This document shows, in pieces, positions 1 to 8,221 of a DNA stretch of 64,000 nucleotides (position 1 is its first letter; every line of letters begins with the position of its first letter). The stretch is from S015-6 sp964384945. GTDB taxonomy: Bacteria > Desulfobacterota > DSWW01. The DNA is taken from the NCBI GenBank assembly GCA_964384945.1, contig CAYLMK010000009.1, positions 62,001-126,000 of the forward strand, read 5' to 3'. A program made the position numbers and the translations under genes. Under the pieces are notes generated by a model. The model had not been told where the DNA came from. It worked only from the letters and a program-made list of their open reading frames with translations, and searched no databases.

Positions 1-2
1 AC

Positions 3-938
3 ATGATGGAGATGGTTTCCCTGGTGATGGGGGGCAGGGACCGCCTGAGGGAGAGGCGCCCCTTCTGCGGGGTGGTCAATACCCACTCGCCCCTCTCGAG
101 CGCCCAGATTCAACTGGAAGGCATGATGATCCTGGGCCGACACCACATGCCGGCCCTCCTGTCGCCCGAGGCCATGGCCGGGACCACGGCCCCGGCGACC
201 CTTGCCGGGCTTCTCCTGCAGCACAACGCCGAGGTCATCGCGCACGTGGTCATGTCGCAGATCGCCAATCCGGGGTGCCCGGTCCTCTACGGCTCCGTCT
301 CGACGATCGCGGACATGAGGACCGGCACGCCCGCCATCGGATCGGTCGAGACCGGCCTGATCAGCGCGGCCGCGGCCCAGCTCGGCCACTATTACAGCCT
401 GCCGGTCCGGGCCGTGGCGGGCGCCACCGAGGCCAAGACCCTGGACATCCAGAGCGGCTTCGAACGCGCGCAGTCCATGATGCTGGCAGCCATGGGGGGC
501 GCGAACTACATCACCTGCGTGGGCACGCTGGAGTCCACCAACCTCGGAGCGCACGAACTGGCCGTGATCGACAACGAGATCATCGGACGGACGGAAAGGG
601 CGTTGCGCGGGATCGACGTGAACCCGGAGAAGCTCCTCGCGGACGAAATCCGGCGCATCGGCCCGGAGGGCAACTACCTGACCGAGGACAGCACCCTGGA
701 GTACTTCAAGGAAGAGCATTTCATCCCCAGGGTGACGGACCGGAAACCCCTCGACATCTGGAAATCATCCGGCCGGAAGGGGATTGCGGAGCACGCTGCC
801 GCGGAGGTCGAACGGATCCTGGCGCAGCACCGGCCCAGACAGATCGACCCCGGGCTTTCGGGCGCGCTCGACGCCTACGTCGAGCGCGTCCGGAGGCGCA
901 CACCCGATGACTTCCAGGCGGCGGAATGGGAAGCCTAG
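3..938 (+). CDS. MttB-like corrinoid methyltransferase, C-terminal part (runs off left edge)
   Basis: The reading frame is open at the window edge and gives 311 residues, about the last two thirds of a trimethylamine methyltransferase (MttB) superfamily protein, which is usually near 480 residues. The family moves a methyl group from a methylated amine such as a betaine to a corrinoid protein. Features typical of the barrel are the stretch GSVSTIADMRTGTPAIGSVE, the following AGATEAKTLDIQSGFE and the MLAAMGGANYI segment. No in-frame amber codon lies inside the visible part, so it looks like a non-pyrrolysine member, although the Pyl site of MttB itself could lie upstream. The 3' end overlaps the start of a sugar/solute symporter by 13 bases, which suggests co-transcription and a role in using an imported methylated substrate. 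The substrate is unknown. A UroD-type methyltransferase and corrinoid protein lie 29 kb away. Confidence 0.85.
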   Translation: MMEMVSLVMGGRDRLRERRPFCGVVNTHSPLSSAQIQLEGMMILGRHHMPALLSPEAMAGTTAPATLAGLLLQHNAEVIAHVVMSQIANPGCPVLYGSVSTIADMRTGTPAIGSVETGLISAAAAQLGHYYSLPVRAVAGATEAKTLDIQSGFERAQSMMLAAMGGANYITCVGTLESTNLGAHELAVIDNEIIGRTERALRGIDVNPEKLLADEIRRIGPEGNYLTEDSTLEYFKEEHFIPRVTDRKPLDIWKSSGRKGIAEHAAAEVERILAQHRPRQIDPGLSGALDAYVERVRRRTPDDFQAAEWEA

Positions 939-2275
939 CCGAAGAGCCCTTGTCCTTCCGGGAGACGGTCGTCTACAACCTGGCCGGGTTCTCGCTGAAT
1001 ATCTACGAGACGATCCTGGCTGCCTGGGTGATGTTCTTCTACATCCCCCCGGAAGGCTCCGATCGTGTCCGCTACATCCCGATGGCCTTGATGGGCCTGC
1101 TCCTGGCCGGCGGCCGGATACTCGACGCCGTAACGGATCCGCTGGTCGGCTACCTGAGCGACCACACCCGATCCCGCTGGGGAAGGCGCAGGCCGTACAT
1201 CTTTGTCTCGGCCCCGTTCCTGTTTGCATCGTTCGTTCTCATCTGGCTGCCGCCGGTGAAGGAAACCAGCATCCTCAATGCAGCCTTCCTGGCCGCCGTG
1301 CTCTTTTTCTATTACTGGGCCTACACCGGAGTCCTCATCCCCTGGTTCGCCTTTCTGCCCGAGATGCGGGAAGCGAATGAAAAGCGCGTCCGGGTGGCCA
1401 CCGTCGGCGTGGCCATCGGCGTGGCCGGCGCCCTGGTGGGCGGAGGCCTGTCCGGCCCGCTTCTCGAAGAACGGGGGGCCTTCCGGATGGCCCTCACCCT
1501 CGGCGCGCTCGCCTTTGTCGCCAGCGAACTCACACTCTTCGGCATCCGGGAGAGGCGGCAGCCGCCTTCGGCGGCGCCGCGGTCCTCCGTCAGCCTTTCC
1601 GGATTCCTGCGGCTGATGAAACAGATGTTTGCCGACAGGCAGACCCTCTCCTTCGCGGTCGCGATCCTGCTCGTTCAGTTGACCTATCAACTCCTCCTGA
1701 TGAACGTTCCGTATTTCACCGCGCTCATCCTCGGCCAGGACGAATCGGCCGCGTCCATGCTCATGGGCAAGGTCATTCTCGTGATCGCCCTCTCGATGCC
1801 GGTGTGGTACTGGCTGCTGAGCCGGTTCCCCAAGCGGCACGTGTTCCGGCTCACCATGCTGGCCATGGCGGCCGGTTTCCTGCTCGGCTTTTTCGTCGGC
1901 CGGATTCCGCTGCTCTCCCTGGAGGCCCAGACACTGCTCGTCTTCGGGTTCGTGGCCGCGCTCGTCGGCGGAATGCTCGCCGTCGCGCTGGGTCTCATCG
2001 CGGATCTTGCGGATTACGACGAGCTACGGACCGGGCACCGGAAGGAGGCCATGTACTGCGGCCTGTACGGAGTCGTCCGAAAGACCGGCTGGGCAGCCTG
2101 CTCCCTGATCCTGGTAGGGGTCTTCCGGCTCTTCGGATTCAGCGCCGAAAACCCGATGGGGGTGCGGGTCGTCTGGCTGGTGTGCGCGCTGGCGTCGCTG
2201 CTCGGCCTGATTGCCTTCCTTCCCTACAAGGTGGGCGACAGCAAGGCGGAAACGCGGGCGATCCTGGATTTGTGA
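926..2275 (+). CDS. GPH-family (MelB-like) sodium/solute symporter
   Basis: A 449-residue protein with about 12 hydrophobic segments. It matches the glycoside-pentoside-hexuronide:cation symporter group of the major facilitator superfamily. The signature near residues 55-85 (GRILDAVTDPLVGYLSD followed by HTRSRWGRRRPYI) is the classic helix 2/loop 2-3 motif of MelB-type carriers, with the cation-site Asp residues present. A second family motif, LIADLADYDELRTGHRKEA, lies near residue 360. The ATG overlaps the end of the upstream methyltransferase gene by 13 bases, so the two are probably translated together and the carrier may import the methylated substrate. That link is inference from position. 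Distant GPH members transport non-sugars, so the substrate cannot be read from sequence. Confidence 0.88.
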   Translation: MGSLAEEPLSFRETVVYNLAGFSLNIYETILAAWVMFFYIPPEGSDRVRYIPMALMGLLLAGGRILDAVTDPLVGYLSDHTRSRWGRRRPYIFVSAPFLFASFVLIWLPPVKETSILNAAFLAAVLFFYYWAYTGVLIPWFAFLPEMREANEKRVRVATVGVAIGVAGALVGGGLSGPLLEERGAFRMALTLGALAFVASELTLFGIRERRQPPSAAPRSSVSLSGFLRLMKQMFADRQTLSFAVAILLVQLTYQLLLMNVPYFTALILGQDESAASMLMGKVILVIALSMPVWYWLLSRFPKRHVFRLTMLAMAAGFLLGFFVGRIPLLSLEAQTLLVFGFVAALVGGMLAVALGLIADLADYDELRTGHRKEAMYCGLYGVVRKTGWAACSLILVGVFRLFGFSAENPMGVRVVWLVCALASLLGLIAFLPYKVGDSKAETRAILDL

Positions 2276-2288
2276 ATTTGTGCCAAAC

Positions 2289-2340
2289 GGCGACAATCCA
2301 AATCGCCTTTTTCCCCATGCGGTGGTGGACTCCCCACCGC
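2289..2340 (+). terminator. Two hairpins, the first followed by a T run
   Basis: Downstream of the symporter a 5-bp stem GGCGA/TCGCC (2289-2307) is followed directly by five T. A stronger 7-bp stem GCGGTGG/CCACCGC spans 2319-2340. The first has the form of a weak intrinsic terminator; the second could add to it or protect the transcript end. Confidence 0.4.
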
Positions 2341-2416
2341 CATTTCCGTATTCTCTACTCTCGACCCGCCATCGGACGAGGGACCGGCCCATGGGACCCG
2401 GCAGGGAGACGCGTCC

Positions 2417-2803
2417 ATGAACGTTCGTGTGGAGATCTCGATCGGTGAGTTCTTCGACAAGCTGACCATCCTGGAGATCAAGCGCAGCCGGATCCGGGAC
2501 GCGGCCAAGCTCAGGAACGTCGAGAAAGAGCTCGAGGCCCTGAACCGGCTGTTGGAAAGCCTTCCCTTCTGCCGGCAGGACGTGCGCGAAGAGGTCGACG
2601 AGCTTCGGGCCCTCAACGAGAGGCTCTGGGTGATCGAGGACGAGTTACGGGATCGGGAGTCGCGAAATGCCTTTGACGATGCCTTCGTCGAACTCGCGCG
2701 CGCCGTCTATCGCACCAACGACAGGCGTTTCGAGGTCAAGAAGGCCATCAACCGGAAGCTCGGGTCCGACTTCATCGAGGAAAAATCTTACCGGCCCTAT
2801 TGA
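2417..2803 (+). CDS. DUF6165 family protein
   Basis: A 128-residue, strongly charged helical protein that opens with a short strand and the segment ISIGEFFDKLTILEIKRSRI, the hallmark I associate with the DUF6165 family. Members are small soluble proteins often found beside glycosyltransferase genes for surface polysaccharides; their biochemical role is not established. Here the gene converges on a family 9 glycosyltransferase, with only 9 bases between the two stops, which fits that association. The ATG follows GGGAGACGCGTCC, a reasonable ribosome site. No membrane segment or signal peptide is visible. Confidence 0.75.
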   Translation: MNVRVEISIGEFFDKLTILEIKRSRIRDAAKLRNVEKELEALNRLLESLPFCRQDVREEVDELRALNERLWVIEDELRDRESRNAFDDAFVELARAVYRTNDRRFEVKKAINRKLGSDFIEEKSYRPY

Positions 2804-2812
2804 GCAGGCCGG

Positions 2813-3835
2813 TCAGGCGCCACGGGCCACGCCGGTCCGCTCGAGCATGCGGACGCAGGCGGCGTGGGCGGTCTCCACCTCGGTCATGCCTTCCGTCTCG
2901 GGCAGGGCGACGTCGTGGATGTCGTAGCGGGGCCAGTAGCGGAAGGGACTGCTGAAGAACAGCCCCACGGTCGGGATCTCCGAGACGATGGCGAGGTGCC
3001 GGATGCCGGTGTCGTTGGAAACGACCAGGGTCGCCCCCTTGATCAGGGCCGTGGCCTCCTCGACCGTATCCGCCCGGACGGCGGCTGCGTTCCGGATATC
3101 CCGAAGCGGGGCGAGGATCGGGTCCGCTTTCTCCCACTCCTGAATGCCCTCGAGGACCAGGTGGTCGTGCCCGGGGTAGTCGGCCGCCATCCTCGCGATC
3201 AGCCGGCTGAAGTGGCCCGCGGGCCAGCATTTGGCGCGGTTGGAAGCGCCGGCGAAGTAAACCACGTAAGGCCTCGCCCGCCGGAGCGGCTCGCCGGGCA
3301 TGTCGTATCGGTGCGGGTAGGCGGTCTTGACGCCGAATACGTGCAGCATGTTGAGCATGTCGCAGACTTCGAAGTTCAGGTCGCTCCTGCAGACAGCCAC
3401 ATCGTAGAACATCCGGGCCTGCCATGCCCGGTAAGGAAAGCCGATCTTCATCATCGACGGAGTGAGCAAGCAGGTGAAGAACGACCGGTTGGTCGCGGCC
3501 AGGTCGAAGATCAGGTCGTGAGGGCCGAGTTCCCGGATCCGCCTGAACCGGCTCCACAGGGAGGCGTTCCGCTGGTCCTTGCCGTGCACGACGTGCACCC
3601 GGTCCGCGAGGTCGACCGGGGCCCCCCGCGTGTAGTGGCTGACCAGGCAGAGCGTGATTCGCGCGTTGGGAAAGGCCTTTCGCGCCTCAAGGAGGAAGCT
3701 GCGGGTCAAGACCATGTCACCGAGGGCGGAATGCCGGATGACGGCGATGCTCTCGATCCGGTCCCGCGAAATCTTCCGGATCGTCCTGACCGCCCTCCTC
3801 GATTTCCAGACGCCGTATCTGAACCAGAACTTCAT
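2813..3835 (-). CDS. Glycosyltransferase family 9 (heptosyltransferase-like)
   Basis: A 340-residue cytosolic GT-B protein. The N-terminal half has IESIAVIRHSALGDMVLTRS, the standard family 9 nucleotide-fold start (I-R-x-x-x-x-GD). The C-terminal half has the sugar-nucleotide region VVSNDTGIRHLA and GLFFSSPFRYW. These enzymes add heptose or similar sugars to lipopolysaccharide core. The ATG at 3835 is preferred over an upstream in-frame start at 3964 because the longer form would run into the CoA transferase, which ends at 3879, and the added residues look non-coding. The N-terminus is basic (KFWFRYGVWKSRRAVR), which suggests peripheral membrane contact. The acceptor sugar is not predictable. 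Confidence 0.85.
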   Translation of the reverse strand: MKFWFRYGVWKSRRAVRTIRKISRDRIESIAVIRHSALGDMVLTRSFLLEARKAFPNARITLCLVSHYTRGAPVDLADRVHVVHGKDQRNASLWSRFRRIRELGPHDLIFDLAATNRSFFTCLLTPSMMKIGFPYRAWQARMFYDVAVCRSDLNFEVCDMLNMLHVFGVKTAYPHRYDMPGEPLRRARPYVVYFAGASNRAKCWPAGHFSRLIARMAADYPGHDHLVLEGIQEWEKADPILAPLRDIRNAAAVRADTVEEATALIKGATLVVSNDTGIRHLAIVSEIPTVGLFFSSPFRYWPRYDIHDVALPETEGMTEVETAHAACVRMLERTGVARGA

Positions 3836-3878
3836 GGCCCTCGGTCCACTCTCATGGCCGTTGCCGGTTTCCCCTGGA

Positions 3879-5021
3879 TCAGACGACGCCCTCCCTCCGG
3901 AGGCGCGAGACTTCCTCGTCCGAGTATCCCATTTCGGAAAGCACCTCGTCCGTGTGCTCGCCAAGCTCCGGCGGGGGCCTCCGGATCCGCCTGGCGTCGC
4001 ACGCGGAGAACTCGATCGGAAAGCTCACCTGCCGGGAGGTCCGGCCCGAGGCCAGAAAGATGTCCTGGATCAGGTTTCGGGCCTTGACGTGCGGGTCCCC
4101 GGCCAGCGCGGCCATGTCATGGACCGGGGCGACGGGCACGTCCGCCTCGATCAGGGCCTCGACCCACTCCTGCCGGCTCCTTCGGGAAAAGACGGCCTGC
4201 ATCTCCTTTTCCAGGCGCGGACGCTCGACCCTTCTCTCCAGGGCATTCAGGCCCGCGTGTTCCTCGAGCCCCAGAACCGAGCAGAGCCTTTGCCAGAACC
4301 AGTCCTCGTGGGCGATCCCGAGGGTGAAACACTTGCCGTCCGCCCCCTGAAAGATCCCGTACCCCGCGTCCTGGCCGAAATCGAACATGCCGGAGGAAAA
4401 ACTCATGCCCACGCTCGCGCCCATCCAGGAGAGCACGCCGTCGAACATCGAGACATCCACGTACTGCCCCTTCCCGGACCTCTCCCTGTCCATCAGGGCC
4501 CCCAGGATGCCGATGGCGGCGAACATACCGGAAGAGAGGTCCGCGATGGTCACCCTGGGAACGATGTAGTCACCGCTTCTGTCCCGGAAGGCCTCGAGCA
4601 TGCCGGCCATGGCCTGGTAATTGATGTCGTGGCCCGGGACGTCACGGAAGGGTCCGTACTGCCCGTAGCCGGAGATGGAGCAGTAGACCAGGCGCGGATT
4701 GATCCTGCTCAGGGCCTCGAAGTCAATGCCCAGCCTTTTGACCACGCCGGGCCGAAACCCCTCGGTGAAGACGTCGCACCCCTCGACCAGGCGAAGGAGG
4801 ATCTCCCTGCCTTCGGCGCGCTTCACGTCGAGGGTGAGGCTCCGCTTGTTCCGGTTGATCGTGCGGAAGAAGTCGGGCACCTGCCGGGCCGGATCCCCGC
4901 TGCCGGGCCTTTCGATCTTGAGCACCTCGGCCCCCATGTCGGCCAGGAGCATGGAGCAGTAAGGGCCCGGGTACTGGTGCGCCGAGTCCAGGATCCGTAT
5001 GCCTTCCAGCGGCAAGCTCAT
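3879..5021 (-). CDS. CaiB/BaiF family (class III) CoA transferase
   Basis: A 380-residue protein with the family start LEGIRILDSAHQYPGPYCSMLLADMGAEVLKIE, split across the first beta-alpha unit, and the conserved Asp region GHDINYQAMAG near residue 148, where the catalytic Asp forms an acyl-CoA anhydride. The family moves CoA between carboxylic acids, for example in carnitine, formate/oxalate and aromatic-succinate metabolism. It lies just downstream of a thiolase and a DUF35 OB-fold protein on the same strand, so it probably acts in one acid-degradation route with them. The substrate cannot be told from sequence. Length is normal for the family. Confidence 0.88.
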   Translation of the reverse strand: MSLPLEGIRILDSAHQYPGPYCSMLLADMGAEVLKIERPGSGDPARQVPDFFRTINRNKRSLTLDVKRAEGREILLRLVEGCDVFTEGFRPGVVKRLGIDFEALSRINPRLVYCSISGYGQYGPFRDVPGHDINYQAMAGMLEAFRDRSGDYIVPRVTIADLSSGMFAAIGILGALMDRERSGKGQYVDVSMFDGVLSWMGASVGMSFSSGMFDFGQDAGYGIFQGADGKCFTLGIAHEDWFWQRLCSVLGLEEHAGLNALERRVERPRLEKEMQAVFSRRSRQEWVEALIEADVPVAPVHDMAALAGDPHVKARNLIQDIFLASGRTSRQVSFPIEFSACDARRIRRPPPELGEHTDEVLSEMGYSDEEVSRLRREGVV

Positions 5022-5089
5022 GCGCTCCCCTCTCCTGCGCCCTTCGCCACAGGGCGAAAGGCGGAAGGGTCAAGGTGAAAGGGACTTCA

Positions 5090-6235
5090 TCAGCGAGTGA
5101 GGATGTGAATCCCGCATGCCCCGGCCTCCAGGCCGGTCGCGAACCCGCCCAGCATGTGGGCGAGCCCGACCTTGGCGCCCTCGACCTGCCTCTTGCCGGC
5201 CTGGCCCCGCAGATGCAGGGTGATCTCCGCCACCACGCGCACGCCGGAGGCGCTGAGAGGGTGGCCCAGGGAGAGGAGCCCTCCGCTCGGGTTGACCGGA
5301 ACCCTGCCCCCGAGTGCCGGCGCGCCCGACCGCAGGAACGCGACGCCCTCGCCCGGGCGGCACAGCCCGAGGTCTTCATAGCGCAGGATCTCCTCGGTGG
5401 AGAAGGCGTCGTGCAGTTCCACGAGATCGATGTCCTCCGGACCGCAGCCCGCCATCTCGTAAGCCCTTCTGGCCGTCTCCACCCCGAGCGGGGAGGAGGT
5501 CAGATCCTTCTGCTGCCAGCGGTACCCGGCGGAAAGCAGCGCGGACCCGGCGATCTTGACCGGCTGGGTCGTGTGCTTCCTGGCAACGTCCATGGAGCAT
5601 AGGACCACGGCCGCGGCGCCGTCCGTGTTCGGGCAGCACTGGAGCAGCGTGATGGGCTCGCAGATCATCCGCGAGTTGAGGACCTCCTCGACCGTGAACT
5701 CCTTCTTGTACTGTGCGTACGGATTCAGGCATCCGTGGCGATGGTTCTTGACCGACACGCGGGCGAAGTCCTCCGGCGTGGCCCCGGACTCGACCATCTG
5801 ACGCCGGGCAAGCAATGCGAACACGGCCGGCATGGTGAGCCCGAGCTGGCCCTCGATGTCGTCCTTCCCCGGGGGAATCAGCTTGCGGGCGATCGGGCTC
5901 GTCGTCATGGACTCCACGCCGATGGCCACGCCCACGTCGTGGTGCCCGCTCGCGATCTCCTTCCAGACCCCCCGGACGGCCGTGGCCCCGCCGGCGCATG
6001 CGTTCTCCACATTGATCATCTCGATGCTCGTGACGCCCACCTCCTTGAGCACATCCTGGCTGGTGATCGCGGCATCGTAAAGCCTGGAACTGTAGGCGAC
6101 CTGTATGTCCCTGGCGTTGATGCCCGCGTCCTTGATCGCTGCGAGCACGGCGTCGCGGCCGAGTTCGGCGGCGGTTCTTTCGGGCATCTTCCCGAACGTG
6201 CTCTGGCCCACGCCGAGAACGGCGACTTCCCTCAT
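5090..6235 (-). CDS. Thiolase family protein (SCP-x/lipid-transfer type)
   Basis: A 381-residue thiolase-fold enzyme. The N-terminal nucleophile motif INVENACAGGATAVRGVW carries the active Cys near residue 80, and the C-terminal loop SGGLLSLGHPLSASG carries the catalytic His. The central EDIDLVELHDAFSTEEIL is the usual NEAF-equivalent region (HDAF), as in SCP2-type thiolases. The second catalytic Cys of classical degradative thiolases is not evident, again as in the SCP-x/archaeal HMG-CoA-thiolase group. It is immediately upstream of the CoA transferase (68-base gap) and downstream of a DUF35 protein, which in this group forms a complex with the thiolase. The likely role is cleavage or formation of a beta-ketoacyl-CoA; the chain is unknown. 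Confidence 0.88.
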   Translation of the reverse strand: MREVAVLGVGQSTFGKMPERTAAELGRDAVLAAIKDAGINARDIQVAYSSRLYDAAITSQDVLKEVGVTSIEMINVENACAGGATAVRGVWKEIASGHHDVGVAIGVESMTTSPIARKLIPPGKDDIEGQLGLTMPAVFALLARRQMVESGATPEDFARVSVKNHRHGCLNPYAQYKKEFTVEEVLNSRMICEPITLLQCCPNTDGAAAVVLCSMDVARKHTTQPVKIAGSALLSAGYRWQQKDLTSSPLGVETARRAYEMAGCGPEDIDLVELHDAFSTEEILRYEDLGLCRPGEGVAFLRSGAPALGGRVPVNPSGGLLSLGHPLSASGVRVVAEITLHLRGQAGKRQVEGAKVGLAHMLGGFATGLEAGACGIHILTR

Positions 6236-6259
6236 GACGTCCTCCTTCCCTCTGGCGAT

Positions 6260-6652
6260 CTAGACCGGCTTGAACACATATCCGATCAATTCCTTCTCTC
6301 CGAATTCCCAGAGCTTCTCGATCACGACCTCCATCTCCATGCCCACGTCGAAGGGCTTGCCCTTGACGATCTTGAGCGGCGCAAACACCCGCACCCCCTC
6401 CGGAAAATCCACGAAGCCCATGGCATGGGGCGGCGGGAAGAAAGAAGAGGGCATGTGGGCGATCGTGTACGAGTAGAGCTTCCCCCTTCGGCTCAGGGGG
6501 GCCTCCTCGAGCTCCTCGTGCAGGCAGGCCTGGCAAAGCTTCGCCTTCGGGAAGAAGAGCTGCCCGCAGGACGTGCACCTGTTCGCCAGCAGGACCCCTC
6601 CCTCGGGCCCCGTGCGAAACGCACCCTCTCGAATCGGAACCTGTTCCGCCAT
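6260..6652 (-). CDS. Zn-ribbon/OB-fold (DUF35) thiolase partner
   Basis: A 130-residue protein with an N-terminal rubredoxin-like zinc ribbon (CTSCGQLFFPKAKLCQAC, residues about 26-43, four Cys) followed by an OB-fold (KLYSYTIAHMPSSFFPPPHA onward). In related systems such proteins pair with SCP-type thiolases and channel CoA thioesters. It lies 24 bases upstream of the thiolase gene and is probably first in the three-gene operon with the CoA transferase. The ATG at 6652 is chosen because the frame upstream of it is the antisense of the second thiolase gene and has no family similarity. Confidence 0.85.
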   Translation of the reverse strand: MAEQVPIREGAFRTGPEGGVLLANRCTSCGQLFFPKAKLCQACLHEELEEAPLSRRGKLYSYTIAHMPSSFFPPPHAMGFVDFPEGVRVFAPLKIVKGKPFDVGMEMEVVIEKLWEFGEKELIGYVFKPV

Positions 6653-6724
6653 TCCCGTTCCTCCCTGGCTGGTGGCTGACACGGAAGGCATACCCGCGTC
6701 GGTTTGGATGCCTCGCGCCGCGCC

Positions 6725-6754
6725 TTGCCTGCCGCGATCGCGGAAGAGTATGAT
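6725..6754 (+). promoter_or_regulatory. Sigma-70-like promoter with a palindrome in its spacer
   Basis: TTGCCT (6725-6730) and TATGAT (6749-6754) are separated by 18 bases. The spacer contains a perfect 12-bp palindrome, CCGCGATCGCGG (6732-6743). The arrangement points toward the thiolase gene at 6827 and would let a dimeric repressor compete with RNA polymerase. This is read directly from sequence; the regulator is unknown. Confidence 0.5.
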
Positions 6755-6826
6755 ACCTTTTCCCCGCGGATTTGGTAAGGGAGGCGTCACGAATGAGTTT
6801 CTCACGAAAGACAGGGGTGACAGGAA

Positions 6827-8074
6827 ATGCGTGATCGCGTCTACGTTCTCGGCTCGGCCATGATCAAGTTCGGCAAGTACATGGACAGAAACATCAAGTC
6901 CCTCACGGGAGAGGCCCTCGACCTCGTCCTCAAGGACTGCGGCCTCGGCCGGCAGGACATCCAGGCGGCCTGGTTCTCCAACTCGGGCTGGGGCATCCAC
7001 ACCTTCCAGCACTGCATCCGGGGCCAGGTGGCCCTGTCGGCCAACGGGCTGGAGGGGATTCCGATCGTCAACGTGGAGAACGCCTGCGCCAGCGGCAGCA
7101 CAGCCTTCAACGGGGCCTGGACCGCCGTCAAGGCGGGCCTCTACGACTGCGTCCTGGCGATCGGCGCCGAGAAGCTCTACACCGAGGACCGGGCCAAAAC
7201 GATGGAAGGCTTTCTCGCCGGCATGGACGTGGAATCCGCGGTCGACGAGATCACCCGCTTCGCCAAGGAGGACCGCGAACGTCGGGAAGAGGAGGCCCGG
7301 AAGAAGGGCATCGAACTGCCGCCGGAGAAACCGGGCGGTCACACGGTCTTCATGGACTGGTACGCCATGGGCGCCCGCCGGCACATGGAGGAGTACGGTA
7401 CCACCCAGCGGCAGCTCGCAGCCATTGCGGCCAAGAACCACAACAACTCCACCCTCAACCCGCTGGCCCAGTACACCTTTCCCCAGACCGTCGAACAGGT
7501 CCTGGAGGACCGCGTGGTCGCCTGGCCCCTGACGCGGGCCATGTGTGCGCCGATCGGGGACGGGGCGGCGGCGGCCGTCCTGTGCAGCGAGGGTTTCTTG
7601 AAGAAGCATCCCTCAAAACGCGCCGTCAAGGTCCTGGCCTCCGCCCTGCAGTCCGGAAATCGAAGCAAGCCGACCGATTGCGCGGCCCGGGCCTCCAGGC
7701 AGGCCTATGAAATGGCCGGGGTGGGTCCGGAGGACATCGACGTAGCCGAGGTGCACGACGCCACAGCCTTCGGCGAGCTGCACCAGGTGGAGCAGATGGG
7801 CTTCTGTACGGTCGGCGAAGGAGGGCCCTTTGCCGAATCGGGCCAGACCTCCCTGGGCGGCAGGATCCCGGTCAATACGAGCGGCGGGCTGATCTCCCGC
7901 GGCCACCCCATCGGCGCCTCGGGCCTGGCGATGATCTACGAGCTGGTCACGCAGTTGCGCGGGGAAGCCGGCAAGCGCCAGGTCGAGGGCGCACGCCTCG
8001 CGCTGGTGGAGAACGGAGGGGGGGTGCTGGGCCACGGCGAGGCCGCCATGTGCGTCCACATCCTGGGAAAGTGA
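6827..8074 (+). CDS. Thiolase family protein (SCP-x type), second copy
   Basis: A 415-residue thiolase, divergent from the DUF35/thiolase/CoA-transferase operon. The nucleophile motif IVNVENACASGSTAFNGAW holds the Cys near residue 88. The EDIDVAEVHDATAFGELHQ region and the His loop TSGGLISRGHPIGASG are intact. It is about 34 residues longer than the 5090-6235 paralogue because of a charged insert around residues 140-175 (EDRERREEEARKKGIELPPE). ATG follows a weak GGGGTGACAGGAA site. A palindrome-bearing promoter lies just upstream. The two thiolases may act on different acyl-CoAs of one pathway or form a mixed oligomer; this is inference. Confidence 0.87.
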   Translation: MRDRVYVLGSAMIKFGKYMDRNIKSLTGEALDLVLKDCGLGRQDIQAAWFSNSGWGIHTFQHCIRGQVALSANGLEGIPIVNVENACASGSTAFNGAWTAVKAGLYDCVLAIGAEKLYTEDRAKTMEGFLAGMDVESAVDEITRFAKEDRERREEEARKKGIELPPEKPGGHTVFMDWYAMGARRHMEEYGTTQRQLAAIAAKNHNNSTLNPLAQYTFPQTVEQVLEDRVVAWPLTRAMCAPIGDGAAAAVLCSEGFLKKHPSKRAVKVLASALQSGNRSKPTDCAARASRQAYEMAGVGPEDIDVAEVHDATAFGELHQVEQMGFCTVGEGGPFAESGQTSLGGRIPVNTSGGLISRGHPIGASGLAMIYELVTQLRGEAGKRQVEGARLALVENGGGVLGHGEAAMCVHILGK

Positions 8075-8091
8075 GGTGCCCGTATCAGACG

Positions 8092-8200
8092 GGGACAGCC
8101 ACCGCGCCGGACCGCAATGGCATCCCCTCTTCTCTTGATCGTCCCAAACGTAAGGGTCTACCCCGTTGCGAGCCTCTCGCACCTCTTGCGTGGCTGTCCC
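8092..8200. repeat. REP/MITE-like element with 11-bp terminal inverted repeats
   Basis: GGGACAGCCAC at 8092-8102 and its exact complement GTGGCTGTCCC at 8190-8200 enclose about 87 bases with no gene. The arms resemble the GGGGACAG...CTGTCCC ends common around IS200-like (RAYT) transposases in this group. No transposase is present, so this would be a non-autonomous relic. It fills most of the 8075-8221 gap. Confidence 0.5.
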
Positions 8201-8221
8201 AGTACGTGCCGAAACCGCTTC

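Noticed and set aside
936..938. TAG at the end of the MttB-like gene as a pyrrolysine codon
   Set aside because: The frame past it is short and unlike the family; the C-terminus ends normally there and the next gene overlaps it.
2864..4087. Long frame on the opposite strand of the glycosyltransferase gene
   Set aside because: It is the antisense of a clear family gene, with no family similarity; long antisense frames are common at this GC content.
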